From NCBI GenBank assembly GCA_951640195.1, contig OX621163.1, positions 2,418,001 through 2,482,000 of the forward strand: a stretch of DNA of 64,000 nucleotides. Reading direction: 5' to 3'. The notes under the pieces were generated by a model. The model worked only from the letters and a program-made list of their open reading frames with translations, did not search any database and was not told where the DNA came from. The position numbers and the translations under genes are program-made. This DNA is from Porpolomopsis calyptriformis (lineage: Eukaryota > Basidiomycota > Agaricomycetes > Agaricales > Hygrophoraceae). Shown in pieces: positions 49,052-60,923 of this stretch; the stretch's first letter is position 1; every line of letters starts with the position of its first letter.

Positions 49052-50446
49052 TCAGAGGGTCAGCATGGAAGAATTTCCAATAGAGGACATTCCCAAACCT
49101 GTATTGGACTGATGGTTTCCGGCTCCCATTCTCTTTTTTTTCGTAACTGACCATCGTCCATGTGCATCGCAACATCACAACTTGCGTCATCCAAAGGTGG
49201 GCAGGGCCAGAGGTTGATCTTGGAGTCTTCGCCCCCGGTGATCAACACATTGTTCTGGGCGGGTGATCAATCAAATGTGAAATTATTGAGGAAAGACCCA
49301 CGGACCGGTTCGTCCCATAATACCGAACGCACTACCCCGGTGTGACCCGCGGTCCATAACCTGTGCAAGGTCCAGACATCGGGCGGACCGGAGTGGTTGG
49401 AGATGAGGGCGATGTCACCTCTGCAACAGTCAGAAAAAAAGGGAATTGAGAGGAGGTGGAAGAACTCACTCGTTCGAGCCAACAAAGGCACAGAAACCGA
49501 GGTCGGTCGAGCGGGGATTGTGTCCGGTAATGAAATAATCTGTGACCCAGGTGCGGTCTTGTGTGTGAACGGAGGGTGCGCGAATGTCATGGTCATTTAT
49601 CAAGTCAAGCTTTTTTTACAATGAGGATGGATGATGAGCACGAAAAGAAAGGTTCTCACGTCAGTTGACCAGATACTGAATGTTTCCATATCGCTGGAGG
49701 CCCATATCTGGTGCTGCGATCGCCAGCCGAGCTGGGAGATGCTGCAGCCCCAGTTGCCGACGTGGAGGACGGCCTCGTCTTCGTCGTCTTCGTCTGCGTT
49801 GGACGTGCACACGAGGCCGTCGGACGAGCCGGAGAGGAGGGTGGTGCCGGCTGATGTCCGTGGTGGGGGCGAAAAATGGACGGCGGTGATGTCGTCGGAG
49901 TGGGTTGAGGAGTGGACACGGAGAGGGGACGCGGGATTTCGTGGGTCCCTGTGGAGGGAGGTGAGGGAGGGAGGGAGTGAGTGAGTGAAAGGGAGGTGTT
50001 GACTGACCAGTATAGGATGCAGGCGTCGTCTTCTTGGGAGACGGATCCGGCTGCGAGGGTGAGACCGTCTTTGGAGAGGTCGCAGCAGAGTAATGGGCTG
50101 GGTTTCTCTGGGGTGGTCACTAGGGAAGAGATTGGTTGGGCTGTGAAAGACGGGTGAACAACTGACGGGTGATGGTCGCGGAAGTTGAACGTTCGTCCCA
50201 GATCTTTACGGTGCCATCTCTCCCGGACGAAATCACGAATGGACGTGCTCCGTTGTCTACCGTCCGCAAATGGGTGGTGGCGCGGTCGTGACCTGGCAGT
50301 GTTTGGACGTGTCGAAGAGTAGACTTGTCGAAAAGACGGATGAGGTTTGAAGGGGCGGATTCCGAGGTAGCATAGTGGTTGTTGATAGAGGCTATAGCGA
50401 GTATATAGGCCTGGGATGTGACCGAGGTGGATGTGGACGGGGACAT
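49052..50446 (-). CDS. WDR89-like WD40 protein
   Basis: Exons 50446-50167, 50119-50008, 49948-49660, 49609-49470, 49420-49306, 49254-49152 and 49098-49052 give 361 residues; a start at 50503 would add 19. WD40 motifs in order: SNLIRLFDKSTLRHVQTLPG, FVISSGRDGTVKIWDERS, PLLCCDLSKDGLTLAAGS, DDITAVHFSP then TLLSGSSDGLVCTSN, IWASSDMETFSIWSTD, GHTGVVRSVLWDEP, and NNVLITGGEDSKINLWPC. This arrangement, with VGNWGCSISQLGW, matches WDR89, whose function is poorly known. All phases close. The last exon adds only 15 residues. The gene converges on MSS1, 91 bp apart. Confidence 0.82.
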
Positions 50447-50508
50447 GATGCACGTGACGGTATTTTTCAGTGGCTGTGCTGAATCACACTCTTTAACCCA
50501 CATTCGTT

Positions 50509-50902
50509 ATGGGTAAGTACTGGGGTGTGCTAAGTTGATGTACTGACGTTTTGAGCAGCTCCTGGTACCCATCGCCTGTCTGAGCATCTAGATTATGTAC
50601 TTATACCTGTTCCTGTCGGTACGTGCGATGATTGCAGTGTCGTTCCAAACTCATCCGAACTAGACACACCTGTTTCGGAAAAGTCGTCGTCCATTCCGTC
50701 TATCATCGTGACACCGCCCCCTGGTTCTGATCCAGCGCTTAACGAGTCCACGTTTTATATTGCGTTTTTAGCGCCAGCGACGAAGGCCCCAATTCTTGAA
50801 CGGATAACAGCTGCAATGAACCGCAAAGCTCGTATTACCATACTACTCTTCCTCACCTTCCTTTTCGTATCCCACCTTCGTTACTTAATACACGCCAAGT
50901 GA
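50509..50902 (+). CDS. Small tail-anchored membrane protein, unknown
   Basis: Exons 50509-50512 (ATGG only), 50559-50618 and 50664-50902 give 100 residues. The N-terminus reads MAPGTHRLSEHLDYVLIPVP, the middle is Ser/Pro-rich, and a C-terminal hydrophobic stretch (ITILLFLTFLFVSHLRYLI) ends HAK. This is the layout of a tail-anchored protein. The 4-nt first exon is inferred from good GTAAGT and GAGCAG sites and a closed frame. It lies 62 bp from the WDR89 start on the other strand. I do not recognise the family. Confidence 0.6.
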
Positions 50903-51068
50903 TTTCATGTCAAGGCCGTGCAACGAGGCTGTTTCCGTTTAATTGGCTTTGTTTGTCTTATCACGTACAGATTTAAAAAAAAAAACAAATACAAAAACAG
51001 CGCGGATCCCTCATTCCTTTCCCACTCATCCTCTTCCTCATACCTCACCTCGTTCAATCTAATCCATC

Positions 51069-52062
51069 ATGTCCGTCTTGGGTACCTTTCGTCTTGTCGC
51101 CTTCAGTCAGTTCTTTTCCTTCTTTTCATCTCACCCCTCTCACCCCTCTCACCCCCTCAGTTCTTGCCTCTGTCTTTGCCTCAATCGTCGTTGCCTTGGC
51201 TGCCGACTTCATTGTCATCATCCACAACGAGTTGTTTGATCCAAATATTTACACTTTCGCACCTCTCGCTCTCGCAGCTGGTAGTTTAACCCTGCTCACT
51301 CTCCCCGCATAGTCTGTCCCTATCTACCAACCCCTCCCCTTTATTGACCAACCCCTTCTAGTATATGGCTTGATCGCACCAGAAAAGGTGGACCCACCTC
51401 CATGATCATCGTCGAAATGGTTACCTTGAGTATGTCAACTCCATCACCTCCCTTCCTCCCTCCCTCCCTTACTCTTCCATTTTAGCCATCTTATGGATAT
51501 TATGGCTTGTTGCCGCATCCATCTCTTCCCAGCAGACGACAGCGCTCAACCTTCTCTGTACCGATTCCTCATCCGAATTTTTCCCAGCCGATCTCACCAT
51601 GGCCTGCCATGAAAGTTCCGCCATTGAAGCCTTCGCTTTCCTCGCTTGGCTCACCCGTCAGTCTCTTTAATCATCTTGTCCTCTCATCAACTGACGGGAA
51701 ATCTAGTGCTCGCTTATGCCTTCGTCTTGCTCGTCTTTACATATATCGCATCCGGACGTGGACACAGCGTTTGGACTCAATCCGTCAGGGATACCAACTT
51801 CTTCGCTCCCCCCGTAGAGACCGCACCGCAGATGCAGGCTCAACCCGTTCAGGTCTTGAACCCTAACCTTGCCCCCCAATTCACCGGTCAGCCCATGTAC
51901 CCCCCGTATCAAATGGGCGCTCCCATGCCCCAGCAAGTACCCATGTTCCAAGGCGCTCCCATGCAGCAGATGCCTCCCTTCCAACCCCCTCCTGGCGCCT
52001 TTATGACCCCACAAGCCACCGGCGCTTCATTTACCCCACCCCCACAACCTGCTCAGGTCTGA
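51069..52062 (+). CDS. Four-TM MARVEL-like membrane protein with Pro/Met-rich tail
   Basis: Exons 51069-51105, 51161-51311, 51362-51429, 51486-51656 and 51707-52062 give 260 residues. Hydrophobic segments are FRLVAFILASVFASIVVALA, FAPLALAAGSLTLLTLPAYI, MVTLTILWILWLVAASISS and EAFAFLAWLTLLAYAFVLLV. The loop between TM3 and TM4 has two cysteines (LLCTDS, MACHES), as in fungal MARVEL proteins. The C-terminal 90 residues are rich in Pro, Gln and Met (PMYPPYQMGAPMPQQVPMFQ). Such proteins sit in the plasma membrane or secretory vesicles; no enzymatic role is expected. Intron 1 contains a small tandem TCACCCCTC repeat (51131-51157). Confidence 0.78.
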
Positions 52063-52738
52063 AACGTTTGCTACGAAACAACGGAAAATAACCTTCCCTT
52101 CCTCTCTTTTTTTTTTCTCTCTACGAAGCCTGTCGAGATGAAGATTTCGATTGCACTCCCGGACTCTACCTTTTTCTTCTGCTCGATTAAACTTGGCTGT
52201 ACCATTCTTTCTGGGCTCGCTCTCATATCCGAATTAAAAGTATATATTGGATTGTAAATCATTCCCCGAGATCAGCAACAATGGAATTTACCCTGAATGA
52301 ATCGCCTGGTATTCACTCTCGTTCCACACATACGATCACTTGGGCTATGAGATGACGTCGTACCAAGTGCGAGTAGCTTCTGCATCAGTTAACTATGCAT
52401 CTACCTACCGAGCAACATAAATCCTGGGGCATGGCAATGCACTGTCTATGTATCGACTCGAGTGCGGTAATAGGGTTCTGAGTTGAAACAAGTAACACGG
52501 ACTCTCCAACGAACAAACGACTAGATACATTGAGAATGAAATGAGTTGACTTGCCAACCCCAGCGCTGTAAGCTTTCACTGCAAATGTCATGGAGACAGT
52601 GGCTTTAACAGAGTTTATCAGCATTGATGGGTAGAGAAACGGCGTTCTAACGCTTCTAACGATGATGCCACGACCTGACCGTGAGGAACGCGAGCGATTC
52701 ATCATGCTGCCGAAACATTCCGGACCCTTTCTACTCTC
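52063..52738. other. Intergenic region MARVEL-like / MBOAT
   Basis: 676 bp. The first 200 bp are a typical CT/AT-rich 3' flank. The rest holds only short frames on both strands without coding character, including a minus-strand frame at 52385-52705 that I reject. The MBOAT promoter lies here. Confidence 0.4.
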
Positions 52739-54714
52739 ATGGACACATTCTTTCTCCCTTTAGCGTCCCTCACCGGCGCCTCTCTGGATCAGGTCAAAGT
52801 CCGTTTCGTCAATTCCCTTTATTTCTTTCCTACCAAGTTCATGACGGAAAAAAAAAACACAGCTTATAACATGTCTTCTAGTCGCATACCCTCTCGGAAG
52901 CCTCTTCATTCGTATCCCATCCTCACGACCAGGCGCAAAACATCTCTTTAGCATCTCCGTCGCGTTTATATACTTAATCTTCGTTTTCAAATTGTACAAG
53001 GGGACCTTGCAGTTGGTCGCGAGTGTGTTGGGGACGTATGTGATTACAAAACATGTTCGTGGTCCACGGATGCCTTGGATTGTCTTTGTGTGAGTGCTTG
53101 AAAAATCGTACGATGGATCGATAAACTGACTTTCTCAGTATGGCTATGGCACATCTTATGCTCAAGTGAGTCACGTCCGAGAACAATGGCCTCCCTTCTG
53201 TTAATCCGTTTGTAAAGTCATATCATCCGCGTCATATACAACACCAGCTACGAGACCGTCGAAGTCACCGGAGCACAGATGGTGCTGACCATGAAACTCA
53301 CGACGTTCGCGTGGAACGTGTGGGACGGTCGCAGGCCTTCCGAGGTAACCCCCCCGTCTCTCTCTCTCTGTTCCCGGAAATTTCTGTAGCTACGTGTTGT
53401 GTAGGATTTAGATAAATGGCAGGCGACGAGACGGGTCACGACTTTCCCGTCTTTGCTCGAGTTTTTTGGATACGCGTGAGTCTTTTTTTTTTTTGTGTGT
53501 CCCTCTCCTCCTCTCATATACATTGCCCAGGTTCTACTTTCCCGGGATTCTCGTCGGCCCGTACATCGAGTTTGCAGAGTATATGGCCTTGATCGACGAA
53601 TCCCTGTTCAAACTCGCCGATGGCAAGACTAAACCCGGCCGCGCGGTCCCCCAAGGGCGGAAGCGGGTCGCCTACGTCAAGTTGCTCATCGGTCTCGCCA
53701 ACTTGGGAATCTTTGTCGTCCTCGGTGGATCTTTCAATTTTATGGTCGCTTTGATGGATTGGTTTGCTGACACAAGCCGTTGCTTTATCGGTTCGTTTCG
53801 TTTCACGTCCATTTCGGTTAGGTGAAATCAATTCGTTTGAATAGAATTGGATATTATCAGATTTGTGGGACCATCGAGAGGACTAAGTATTACGCTATTT
53901 GGACACTCACAGAGGTGGGCTTTTCATGTCTTCCTCTCGCGTCTTTATCATGCGAACAAGGAAATTTTTGTTACCAGGGTGCTAGTATTTTGACTGGATT
54001 TGGGTTCACCGGGTTCACCCCGTCCGGGGACTCCCTCTGGGAGGGTGCGGCGAACGTGAACGTGCGCTCGATAGAGATACCGCCTAATTTCAAAGTCTTG
54101 CTGGATTCGTGGAACATCAAGACGAATGTATGGCTTCGGGAGTGCATTTATAAACGGGTCACCCCAAAGGGGAAAAAGCCAGGTTTTAGGAGCAGCATGA
54201 TCACATTCGCGACAAGCGCCTTTTGGGTACGGTTTTTACTAATTTTTTTTTTTTTCTTCGCTCGCACTAATCCTTATCGTAGCATGGAATAGCCGGAGGA
54301 TATTACCTTACCTTCCTCTTTGGCGGGTTCGTGTCGACCGCGGCCCGTCTCTGCCGGAGCAACCTCCGTCCGCTCGTTCTTCCACCGGCGGGATCACCGG
54401 ACACGCTCATCAAGCGCGCGTACGACGTCCTGGGCACAGTGGCCACCGTGCTCATCATGAACTTCACCACAGCTCCGTTCATGCTCCTGAACGTGCGGGA
54501 CTCGCTGTTTGGCTGGCAGAGGCTCGGGTGGTATGGGATTTGGATGGTCGGTGGCGCTTTGGTATTTTTTTATGCCGGCGGGCAGAGCCTGTTGAAGGGG
54601 ATGCGAGCTGTGAGGGAGGAAAAGAGTGGTGTGGGACGGTCGAATAAAGGTGGGGCCTTGACACCAGGGATGTTCCAACTGCCCCCATCGATCGATGGAC
54701 TTTCTCAAAAGTAG
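52739..54714 (+). CDS. MBOAT lysophospholipid acyltransferase (ALE1-like), with an apparent frameshift
   Basis: Exons 52739-52802, 52882-53089, 53139-53165, 53218-53344, 53405-53475, 53531-53790, 53845-53914, 53978-54226 and 54283-54714 give about 500 residues. Motifs: LAYPLGSLFIRIPSSRPGAK, VTGAQMVLTMKLTTFAWNVW, FYFPGILVGPYIEF, IERTKYYAIWTLTEGASILT, DSWNIKTNVWLRECIYKR and the active-site His in SAFWHGIAGGYY. These are typical of ALE1/LPCAT-type acyltransferases, multi-pass ER enzymes remodelling phospholipids. Between VALMDWFAD (about 53748-53772) and IGYYQICG the frame does not close. The expected LLYR appears only in the frame reached if two bases of GACACAAG (around 53769-53776) are ignored. 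It may be a sequencing error or a null allele. Confidence 0.85.
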
Positions 54715-54832
54715 TGCGGAAAATAGGTTGTTTGGATGCTTATATTTGTTCTCATTGCAAAAGGGGTGTGTGATGAAGTGATGAGAGCGATGGGAACACC
54801 CGCTGCCTCCCATTCCATGCTCCAACTGATCA

Positions 54833-55676
54833 CTATACCTTGAACCCACGCGACTTTCGGCGACCACGCGCTCGTTCGAACTGTAAAGTGCCAAGGTGAA
54901 TATTGTGTCAGAGAAGAGGGAAGAAGCAGTGGTCACTTTGCGGCCCTTTGAAATAGTATAAGGTTTTTTGTGTTTGTGAGGACCTGTCGGTGGTGTGAAC
55001 ACGACGGATCGGAATGAAAAAAAAGGGGGGGAACCGTACCCATCCCAAAGTGTTTAACAGCCTCACGCGTGTTCCTCTTTCCTCTCAACAAGATCGTGTT
55101 CGAACCCGTGGGAGCCCTCATGGCGAGCTGGTCGAGGGTGAGAGTCTCGCCGCCGGCGTTGAGGATGCGCTCTTTGGCGGCGCGGGTGAAGCGGAGGGCG
55201 GCGACGGAAAGCTTGGGGAGGTTGAGGAGGCGGATGTCGTCGGTGACGGTGCCGACCTGGACGATGATTTTCGAGGAGAGGTCGGGGGCGTTGGAGGTTT
55301 CGGTGACGATCCGGGAGAGGGAGATGGGCGGTCGGTTGATTTTGGAGAGGAAGAGGCGGTGGAGGACGACCTAGGGTGAGTGGGTTGAGTTAGTGGGAGG
55401 TTTGGGTGGGTGGGGTGGAGAAAGAGGCGCGCAGAGACCTTGTTAAAGTTGGCGTCTGTGCGACGGGCTAGAAAGCGGTAGAGCTGGAGAAGGAGATGAA
55501 TGAACGCGTGAAGGATAGAGGGTGCCAACGTACTTTGACAAGGAGGAGGAGGTAAGGATCCTCGCTTTTTGGGGCTGTTCTGTTCCCCTTCTTCACATGG
55601 TGGGCCTTGATATCGATTCCCTGGATTATTGAACAGTTCAGTCCACTGCCGTTGACGAGGACGACGAACTCACCAT
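54833..55676 (-). CDS. RPL18: 60S ribosomal protein eL18
   Basis: Exons 55676-55674 (ATG only), 55620-55534, 55483-55439, 55370-55040, 54983-54937 and 54880-54833 give 186 residues, the normal eL18 size. It reads [78 protein letters not shown] and ends [15 protein letters not shown]. The initiator codon stands alone as a 3-nt coding exon, followed by GTGAGT. No N-terminal alternative exists, since exon 2 begins exactly at Gly2. The gene is divergent from TRA2 across 139 bp. Confidence 0.95.
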
Positions 55677-55815
55677 GTTAGTCAATGTCCAAGGTTGAGC
55701 TGTGGCTTGACCAACTATATAGTTGATTACATAAGATTTTTGAGTTTCGCGGACTTGTAAAAAGGTTTGACTTATGCCACAAATAAGTGTCAACACCTCA
55801 GGGAGTCAAACCACC
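55677..55815. promoter_or_regulatory. Bidirectional promoter eL18 / TRA2
   Basis: 139 bp between two divergent start codons, each in an ATG-only coding exon. A TATATAG motif is at 55718-55724. Confidence 0.5.
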
Positions 55816-56913
55816 ATGGTCTGTCTCTCCTTTTTTGCTCAGAAATAATTTTTTTGTTGTGGATATTCAACAGCATTTTTTTTTTCCAGTACGGTGAATC
55901 AGGAGCAACTCCAGTGGATCCCTATTCAGACGCTTATACCGCACCCCAACCCACTGCACCGGCGCCTCCTCTCGACAACAGTCGCGATAATCCGGCATCA
56001 CGAGGTCGTACTCATTCTCGCAGCCCTTCTCATAGCAATGCTGGCGGCGGTGGTTATCGTAGTCCCGGTTTCCGTCGCAGGTCTCCTGCTCCCAGGAGGC
56101 CGCCTCACGCGCCAATTGTCGGTTGAAAACTTCTACCCTCGTTTGTGTTTCTTAGACGCGCGCTTACAAGTCCCAGCAGGCGCCCAATCCCTCCAACGTC
56201 CTCGGTGTATTCGGCCTCAGCATTCGTACCCAAGAGCGCGACCTGGATGAGGAATTTAGCAGGTTTGGAAGAGTCGAGAAAGTGACTATCGTTTATGATC
56301 AAAGGGTCAGTATCGTGGTTCGGTGCTCCTGAGCAGGACTTACAACATTCTTTATGTTTCAAGCAGTCTGATCGTTCCCGAGGCTTTGGTTTTATCAGGA
56401 TGGCAACTGTCGAAGATGCCACACGCTGCATCCGCGAACTCAATGGCATCGTAAGGCACTTTGTCCTTTTCTCTGCTATATGGCCTGAGCCTTGTTTAGG
56501 ACCTCAACGGCCGCCGTATTCGCGTCGATTATTCTGTTACCGATCGGCCTCATGCTCCCACACCCGGCGAGTACATGGGCCACCGCCGTTCGAACCGTGA
56601 TTCATACTATGGAGGGCGTGACCGTGACACTTACCGGGATTCCTATCGCGACTCGTTCCGTGATCGCGACGTTCGTCGAGGGTATGACCGCGACAGAGAA
56701 CGCGATCCTTATGGTCGTGATAGTGATTGGCGCGACCGCCGCAGCCCGCCCCCCTCCCGGGGTGGACGGTACTCACCTGATTATAGGCGACGAAGGAGCT
56801 ACTCAAGAAGCCCTCTGAGGGGTGGAAGCCCCTCTCGTGGTGGAGGAAGGGAATTCGATGGTCCCCCATCGGGTGTCCCTCCCCCTACTAACGGGGGCGA
56901 TCCTCGTTGGTAA
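55816..56913 (+). CDS. TRA2-type SR splicing regulator
   Basis: Exons 55816-55818 (ATG only), 55890-56117, 56156-56305, 56367-56450 and 56500-56913 give 292 residues. An N-terminal RS-like region ([24 protein letters not shown]) precedes one RRM with RNP2-like [11 protein letters not shown] and RNP1 SRGFGFIRM, then [20 protein letters not shown]. The C-terminal RS/RD domain has many RDSYRDS, DRDR and SRSP units. RS1-RRM-RS2 with 'NVLGVFGLS' and a 'TDRPHTPTPG'-like linker identifies TRA2, which binds exonic GA-rich enhancers. The first donor follows the ATG directly; the acceptor at 55889 gives M-YGESG. Confidence 0.9.
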
Positions 56914-57654
56914 AGTTGCGGATCCTAACCCGCACGTGACCATACCTTTTCCTCCCGCTGATAGCTGTATCTCGGTCAACGACAAGAAAATTTGACGGAT
57001 CAAAGGCGAAGGCAAAGGGCAAGGGTCGAAAAATAATAATTCAAATGATGAAGAGGGTCGTGGCTGTCGTCGTCCTCCCGCAAGCACAACTTTACTCATT
57101 TTCTCTCTCATGAAGACTGGACTCCATAGCGAAAAAAAAAGAAACCCTTGTTCAAGTTAGCAAGTTACCTCGTTTCGCCTATTTTGTATTGGTTCGCTCT
57201 CCGTCGACTATGTTGATTGTTTGCAAGTGCAAGAATCTCCCTTCCAACTGACGTGATGACTGCTGGTGGCGACCTTTTTTTTCTCTTTTGGAATAGGCGC
57301 TTTTTGTGCTGAGGATCGTTTGCCTGACAATATTGCGGCGTGAAGTGGACAGCCCTCCTGAACTTGTCATGAAAAAAGTTATTGAAAATCGTTGGCGAGG
57401 ATCAGGTCCTGCTTTCTGCTTCTGATAGGGGGCTCGATGCGTGGACGGACAAAGCGAAACACCATAACAGGGCCTGCAGATCATTGCTATCAGGAAAAAT
57501 GTTTCCTGAAAGCGATCTGCAGTCCCTGTTGCCCATGCTATCGACGGTGGCTGTCTGCACTGGTTTCATCTAGTGTTAAACCTGTATTTGCCGTAATAAA
57601 TTCGGTTACACCCGAAGTCACGTAGTTATTACTTCGGTCTTAAGTATCGTCGGG
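56914..57654. other. Intergenic region TRA2 / NUG1
   Basis: 741 bp, the longest gene-free stretch. It holds the TRA2 3' end and the NUG1 promoter. Several frames up to about 100 codons occur on both strands but have random composition. No repeat or RNA gene is recognised. Confidence 0.4.
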
Positions 57655-59999
57655 ATGCCTAGAATCAGAAAAAGTTGGTCCATCGATTCAACCATCGTTT
57701 GCTGCTTTGACCTAATCCATATACAGAGACGAGCAAGCGAGGGACGACACATAAACGTGCCAGAATCCAACAAAAAATCGCCGAAAGCAGAAGGAAGACC
57801 AAGAAAGCCTCTAAAAAAGATCCTCAGTGGAAGTCCAGTGAGTGTTTTCATAGTGATGTGCGAATGTTATCAATCTCTTACATACCTCAGAGCATAAAAA
57901 AGATCCTGGGATACCAAATAATTTTCCTTACAAGGATCAGATTTTAGCCGAAGTACAGGAAGGACGAAGACGGGTGAGATCTATCAGAATACTTTTTTTG
58001 GAGCCTTGACCTATGAGTATCCAAAGGCTGCGGAGGAAAAACTACATCGAAAGGAAGAAAAGAAGGCAGGTAAAGCGAATGTTAGCTCTGGACAGACTGG
58101 ATCGGACGACGAAGGCTCGGATAGCCCAGAGCCCACTTTTGGAGTCGCGAGCGTTGACGGAAAGACGGTCTCGGGTGCCAAAAACAGGGAGAGGGAGTCA
58201 GCTGTAGACGGGGACGGAGTGTTGCCCGCGCTTATCAACCACGACATCCCGAACCTGAAGTCGGTTTTAGATCTAGCGGATGTGATGATAGAGGTTCTCG
58301 ATGCGCGAGATCCAATGTCATTCAGAAGTGTCCATTTGGAGGAGCTGGCGGCTGCCAAGCAAGGTATGCGGACGCTTCTCGTGCTGAATAAAACCGGTGA
58401 GCGCGAACGCGTCTTTTCTATTTTTTTTTGGTATTTACGATCCGTACGCGACGCCAGATACTTGCCCCCGCGAGGCGGTAGCGTCCTGGGCGAGTCAGCT
58501 TAGATCCCAACACCCTACGCTATTGTTCCGTGCCGCATCATCATTTTTACCGCCCCCGGTTGATTCTGCGGTGAAGGTGACTGGAAAAGGAAAGGCAAAA
58601 GAGCGTTGCAATGACGGGTTGGGTGTTGATTCCGTCCTTGAATGCCTAGGCCGGTGGGCAGAACAAAAGGGAGGAGAATCGCCCCTCGTGGTTGCCTTAG
58701 TTGGCCTCGCTAATGTCTGTTTACTCTCAATTTCCCGCGTGTATGTCCAACTCACTTCTTTTTTCAAGGTGGGAAAAAGTTCATTCATCAATTCTCTTCT
58801 CCGCGAAGCGACCTTTCCCATCTACAAACCCTCCTCTCCGTCACAGGGCCCTACTACAACTTCCCTTCCGCAAGAGTTCACAATCAAAACAGGGACAAGG
58901 TCTATTCGACTGGTTGATACACCTGGAATATCCTGGATCAAGTCGGAAAGTCAGGATCAGAATTCCGCTGACGCAGATGTAATCCGAGCCCGCGATATCC
59001 TCCTTCGAAATAAAGGCAGAATCGATCGGCTCAAAGACCCAGTTCTCCCCAGTTTGTGTCTTCATTTTATGATTCTACCCTGACCCCTCATTGTGAAGCG
59101 CTTGAGCAGTAACCCACCTGGTTTCTCATTCTAATAATGAAGACCTTATGCTCTTGTACAACCTTCCCGCCTTTGAGAGAGGTAACAACGCAGCTTTTTT
59201 AGCTGGGGTTGCGCGCTCCCATAAACTCGTCTTGAAGGTCAGTGGCGATCCCCAAGATGTTTTTAACGATGTTCATTGTGATTGTTAATAGCGCGGCGCT
59301 TTGGACCTGGCGGGAGCATCACGTATAGTCCTTCGAGACTGGAGCATAGGGAAAATTCCTTGGTATACTGTCCCGCCTGCAACAAACTCGCTGGAACAAT
59401 CAGTCGTCGATCCCGAACTTGCCGACATCTACGCGAAGGATGAGATCGTATTATCTGCTCTTGCGACCCGAAAACACATGCGGCGGAGCACGGGCCTCGT
59501 CAAGTTTACTCCTGGCGAGATTGACGTCAGGAAAGTGGCGCTTGAAGAGCCATGGGTGCGCCCCGACCAAGATGGCAGCGATGATAATGAGAGCAATGAT
59601 GGTGGTAAGCATGAGGCGAGTGGAGATGATGCGGACTCTGAAGACGATGGCGAGTCGGTCTCGGATGGAAACCCCGAAAGGGCAGAGAACGTTAAAGGAT
59701 CTGTGCAGACGACTTCCAGGAAAGAAAAACGAAAACGAGCGTTGGAGAGTTTATCGACCCAACAACCGACGAAGAAAGTCGCATTCGCCACCGGTTCAAA
59801 ACAGTCGGACGGTGCGGGTGCTCTTACCGCTCGACGTCAGCCACTTGCAAAACCGAAAACGAAGGTCGTCGGTCAGAAAAGTAAAGGAACGGTTCGGGGG
59901 AAAGTTGCTAATACTGCTGCTAATGTTGCCACACATCCGCAATCTGTTTCCGGTGTGGAAGGAGGGGGAGAGGCGTATGATTTTGGCAAGTTTTTTTGA
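57655..59999 (+). CDS. NUG1: NUG1/GNL3-type nucleolar GTPase
   Basis: Eight exons (57655-57673, 57727-57837, 57891-57973, 58027-58396, 58458-58714, 58769-59051, 59110-59237, 59292-59999) give 652 residues. The basic N-terminus (MPRIRKKTSKRGTTHKR then KDPGIPNNFPYKDQILAEVQ) is the GNL3 signature. The GTPase domain is circularly permuted: DARDPMSFR, then G4 NKTD (192-195), then G1 GLANVGKSS (277-285) and G3 DTPGI (330-334). A long acidic and Lys-rich C-terminus follows. NUG1 acts in 60S maturation and nuclear export. The intron 58715-58768 splits the G1 loop between LAN and VGKSS. The donor at 59052 is inferred from the restored ITHLVSHSNNEDLML. Confidence 0.92.
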
Positions 60000-60201
60000 A
60001 CGTAGATTCATGTACAACAAAGAGAGGTGTCGTATGATCGATGAGTTACCAGAATGCAAAGATTGCATGAAGATCTACTACTTAACCCAATATAAAGTCG
60101 ATAAGGTGTCAATTTTCAAACTCCTCCAACTCGGCAACGACGGCATAACAAGTTCTGGTTCAGGGATCTACCCAACATCGTCTCCCTGGAGCTTAGAATC
60201 A

Positions 60202-60726
60202 ATGGTATGTCCAAATGACTTCTCAATCTAATGGTCCAACGTACAAAGTGTCCTCACGGACGTGGATGGATGATCATCATGGGTGTCTTGGACATGGATT
60301 GAACGCGGCCAATTCGGATGAGAAAACTGACTTGATTTTTCTGTTTGTAGGCCAAAGCTAAAGCGGCTCCAACCTCATCAGGCGGCAAGGCCGCGAAGAA
60401 GAAGAAGTGGTCCAAGGGCAAGGTGAAGGATAAGGCCCAGCACACGGTGACGCTCGACAAGACGACGTACGACCGTATTTTGAAGGAAGTCCCGACGTTC
60501 AAGTTCATCAGCCAAAGCATCCTCATCGAGCGGCTGAAAGTGAACGGGAGTCTGGCGCGGATTGCGATCAGGCATTTGGAGAAGGACGGTCAGATCAAGC
60601 GGATCGTTCATCACTCTGCGCAGTTGGTGTATAGTGCGTCCAACCCCCTCTTCTTGCTGTCGTCGATTTTTTTGAACTCTACTGGGTGTTTTACGTGTAG
60701 CACGAGTAACGACGGGCTCAGATTAA
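60202..60726 (+). CDS. RPS25: 40S ribosomal protein eS25
   Basis: Exons 60202-60204 (ATG only), 60351-60633 and 60701-60726 give 103 residues, the usual eS25 length. The sequence MAKAKAAPTSSGGKAAKKKK, then WSKGKVKDKAQHTVTLDKTT, YDRILKEVPTFKFISQSILI and SLARIAIRHLEKDGQIKRI, ending YTRVTTGSD, is diagnostic. The first intron is long for this region (146 nt) and separates the start codon from the rest. Confidence 0.94.
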
Positions 60727-60923
60727 GATCATTCACTTTCTCGTGATGGCTATGCTGTAGGCTCATGTATTGCACCTTCGTCACAAAAATATGCTTTTGT
60801 GCACTCATTTTTCAGTTGTTTGAGAAAAACCTCTCACGTGGTAACGGTGACTTTTTCTCGTATTTGAAAGCCTTCAACCGATCGAACAAGCTGACTTTTT
60901 CTGGCGTTTATTGTTAGCAGAGA

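Noticed and set aside
51131..51157. Tandem TCACCCCTC units
   Set aside because: A short CT-rich repeat inside an intron upstream of the acceptor; probably a polypyrimidine tract, not a satellite or mobile element.
52385..52705. Minus-strand 106-codon frame in the intergenic region
   Set aside because: Composition is random, with no splice context and no recognisable motif.
57179..57484. Minus-strand 101-codon frame between TRA2 and NUG1
   Set aside because: No family resemblance, no support from codon pattern, and no introns in a region where genes normally have them.
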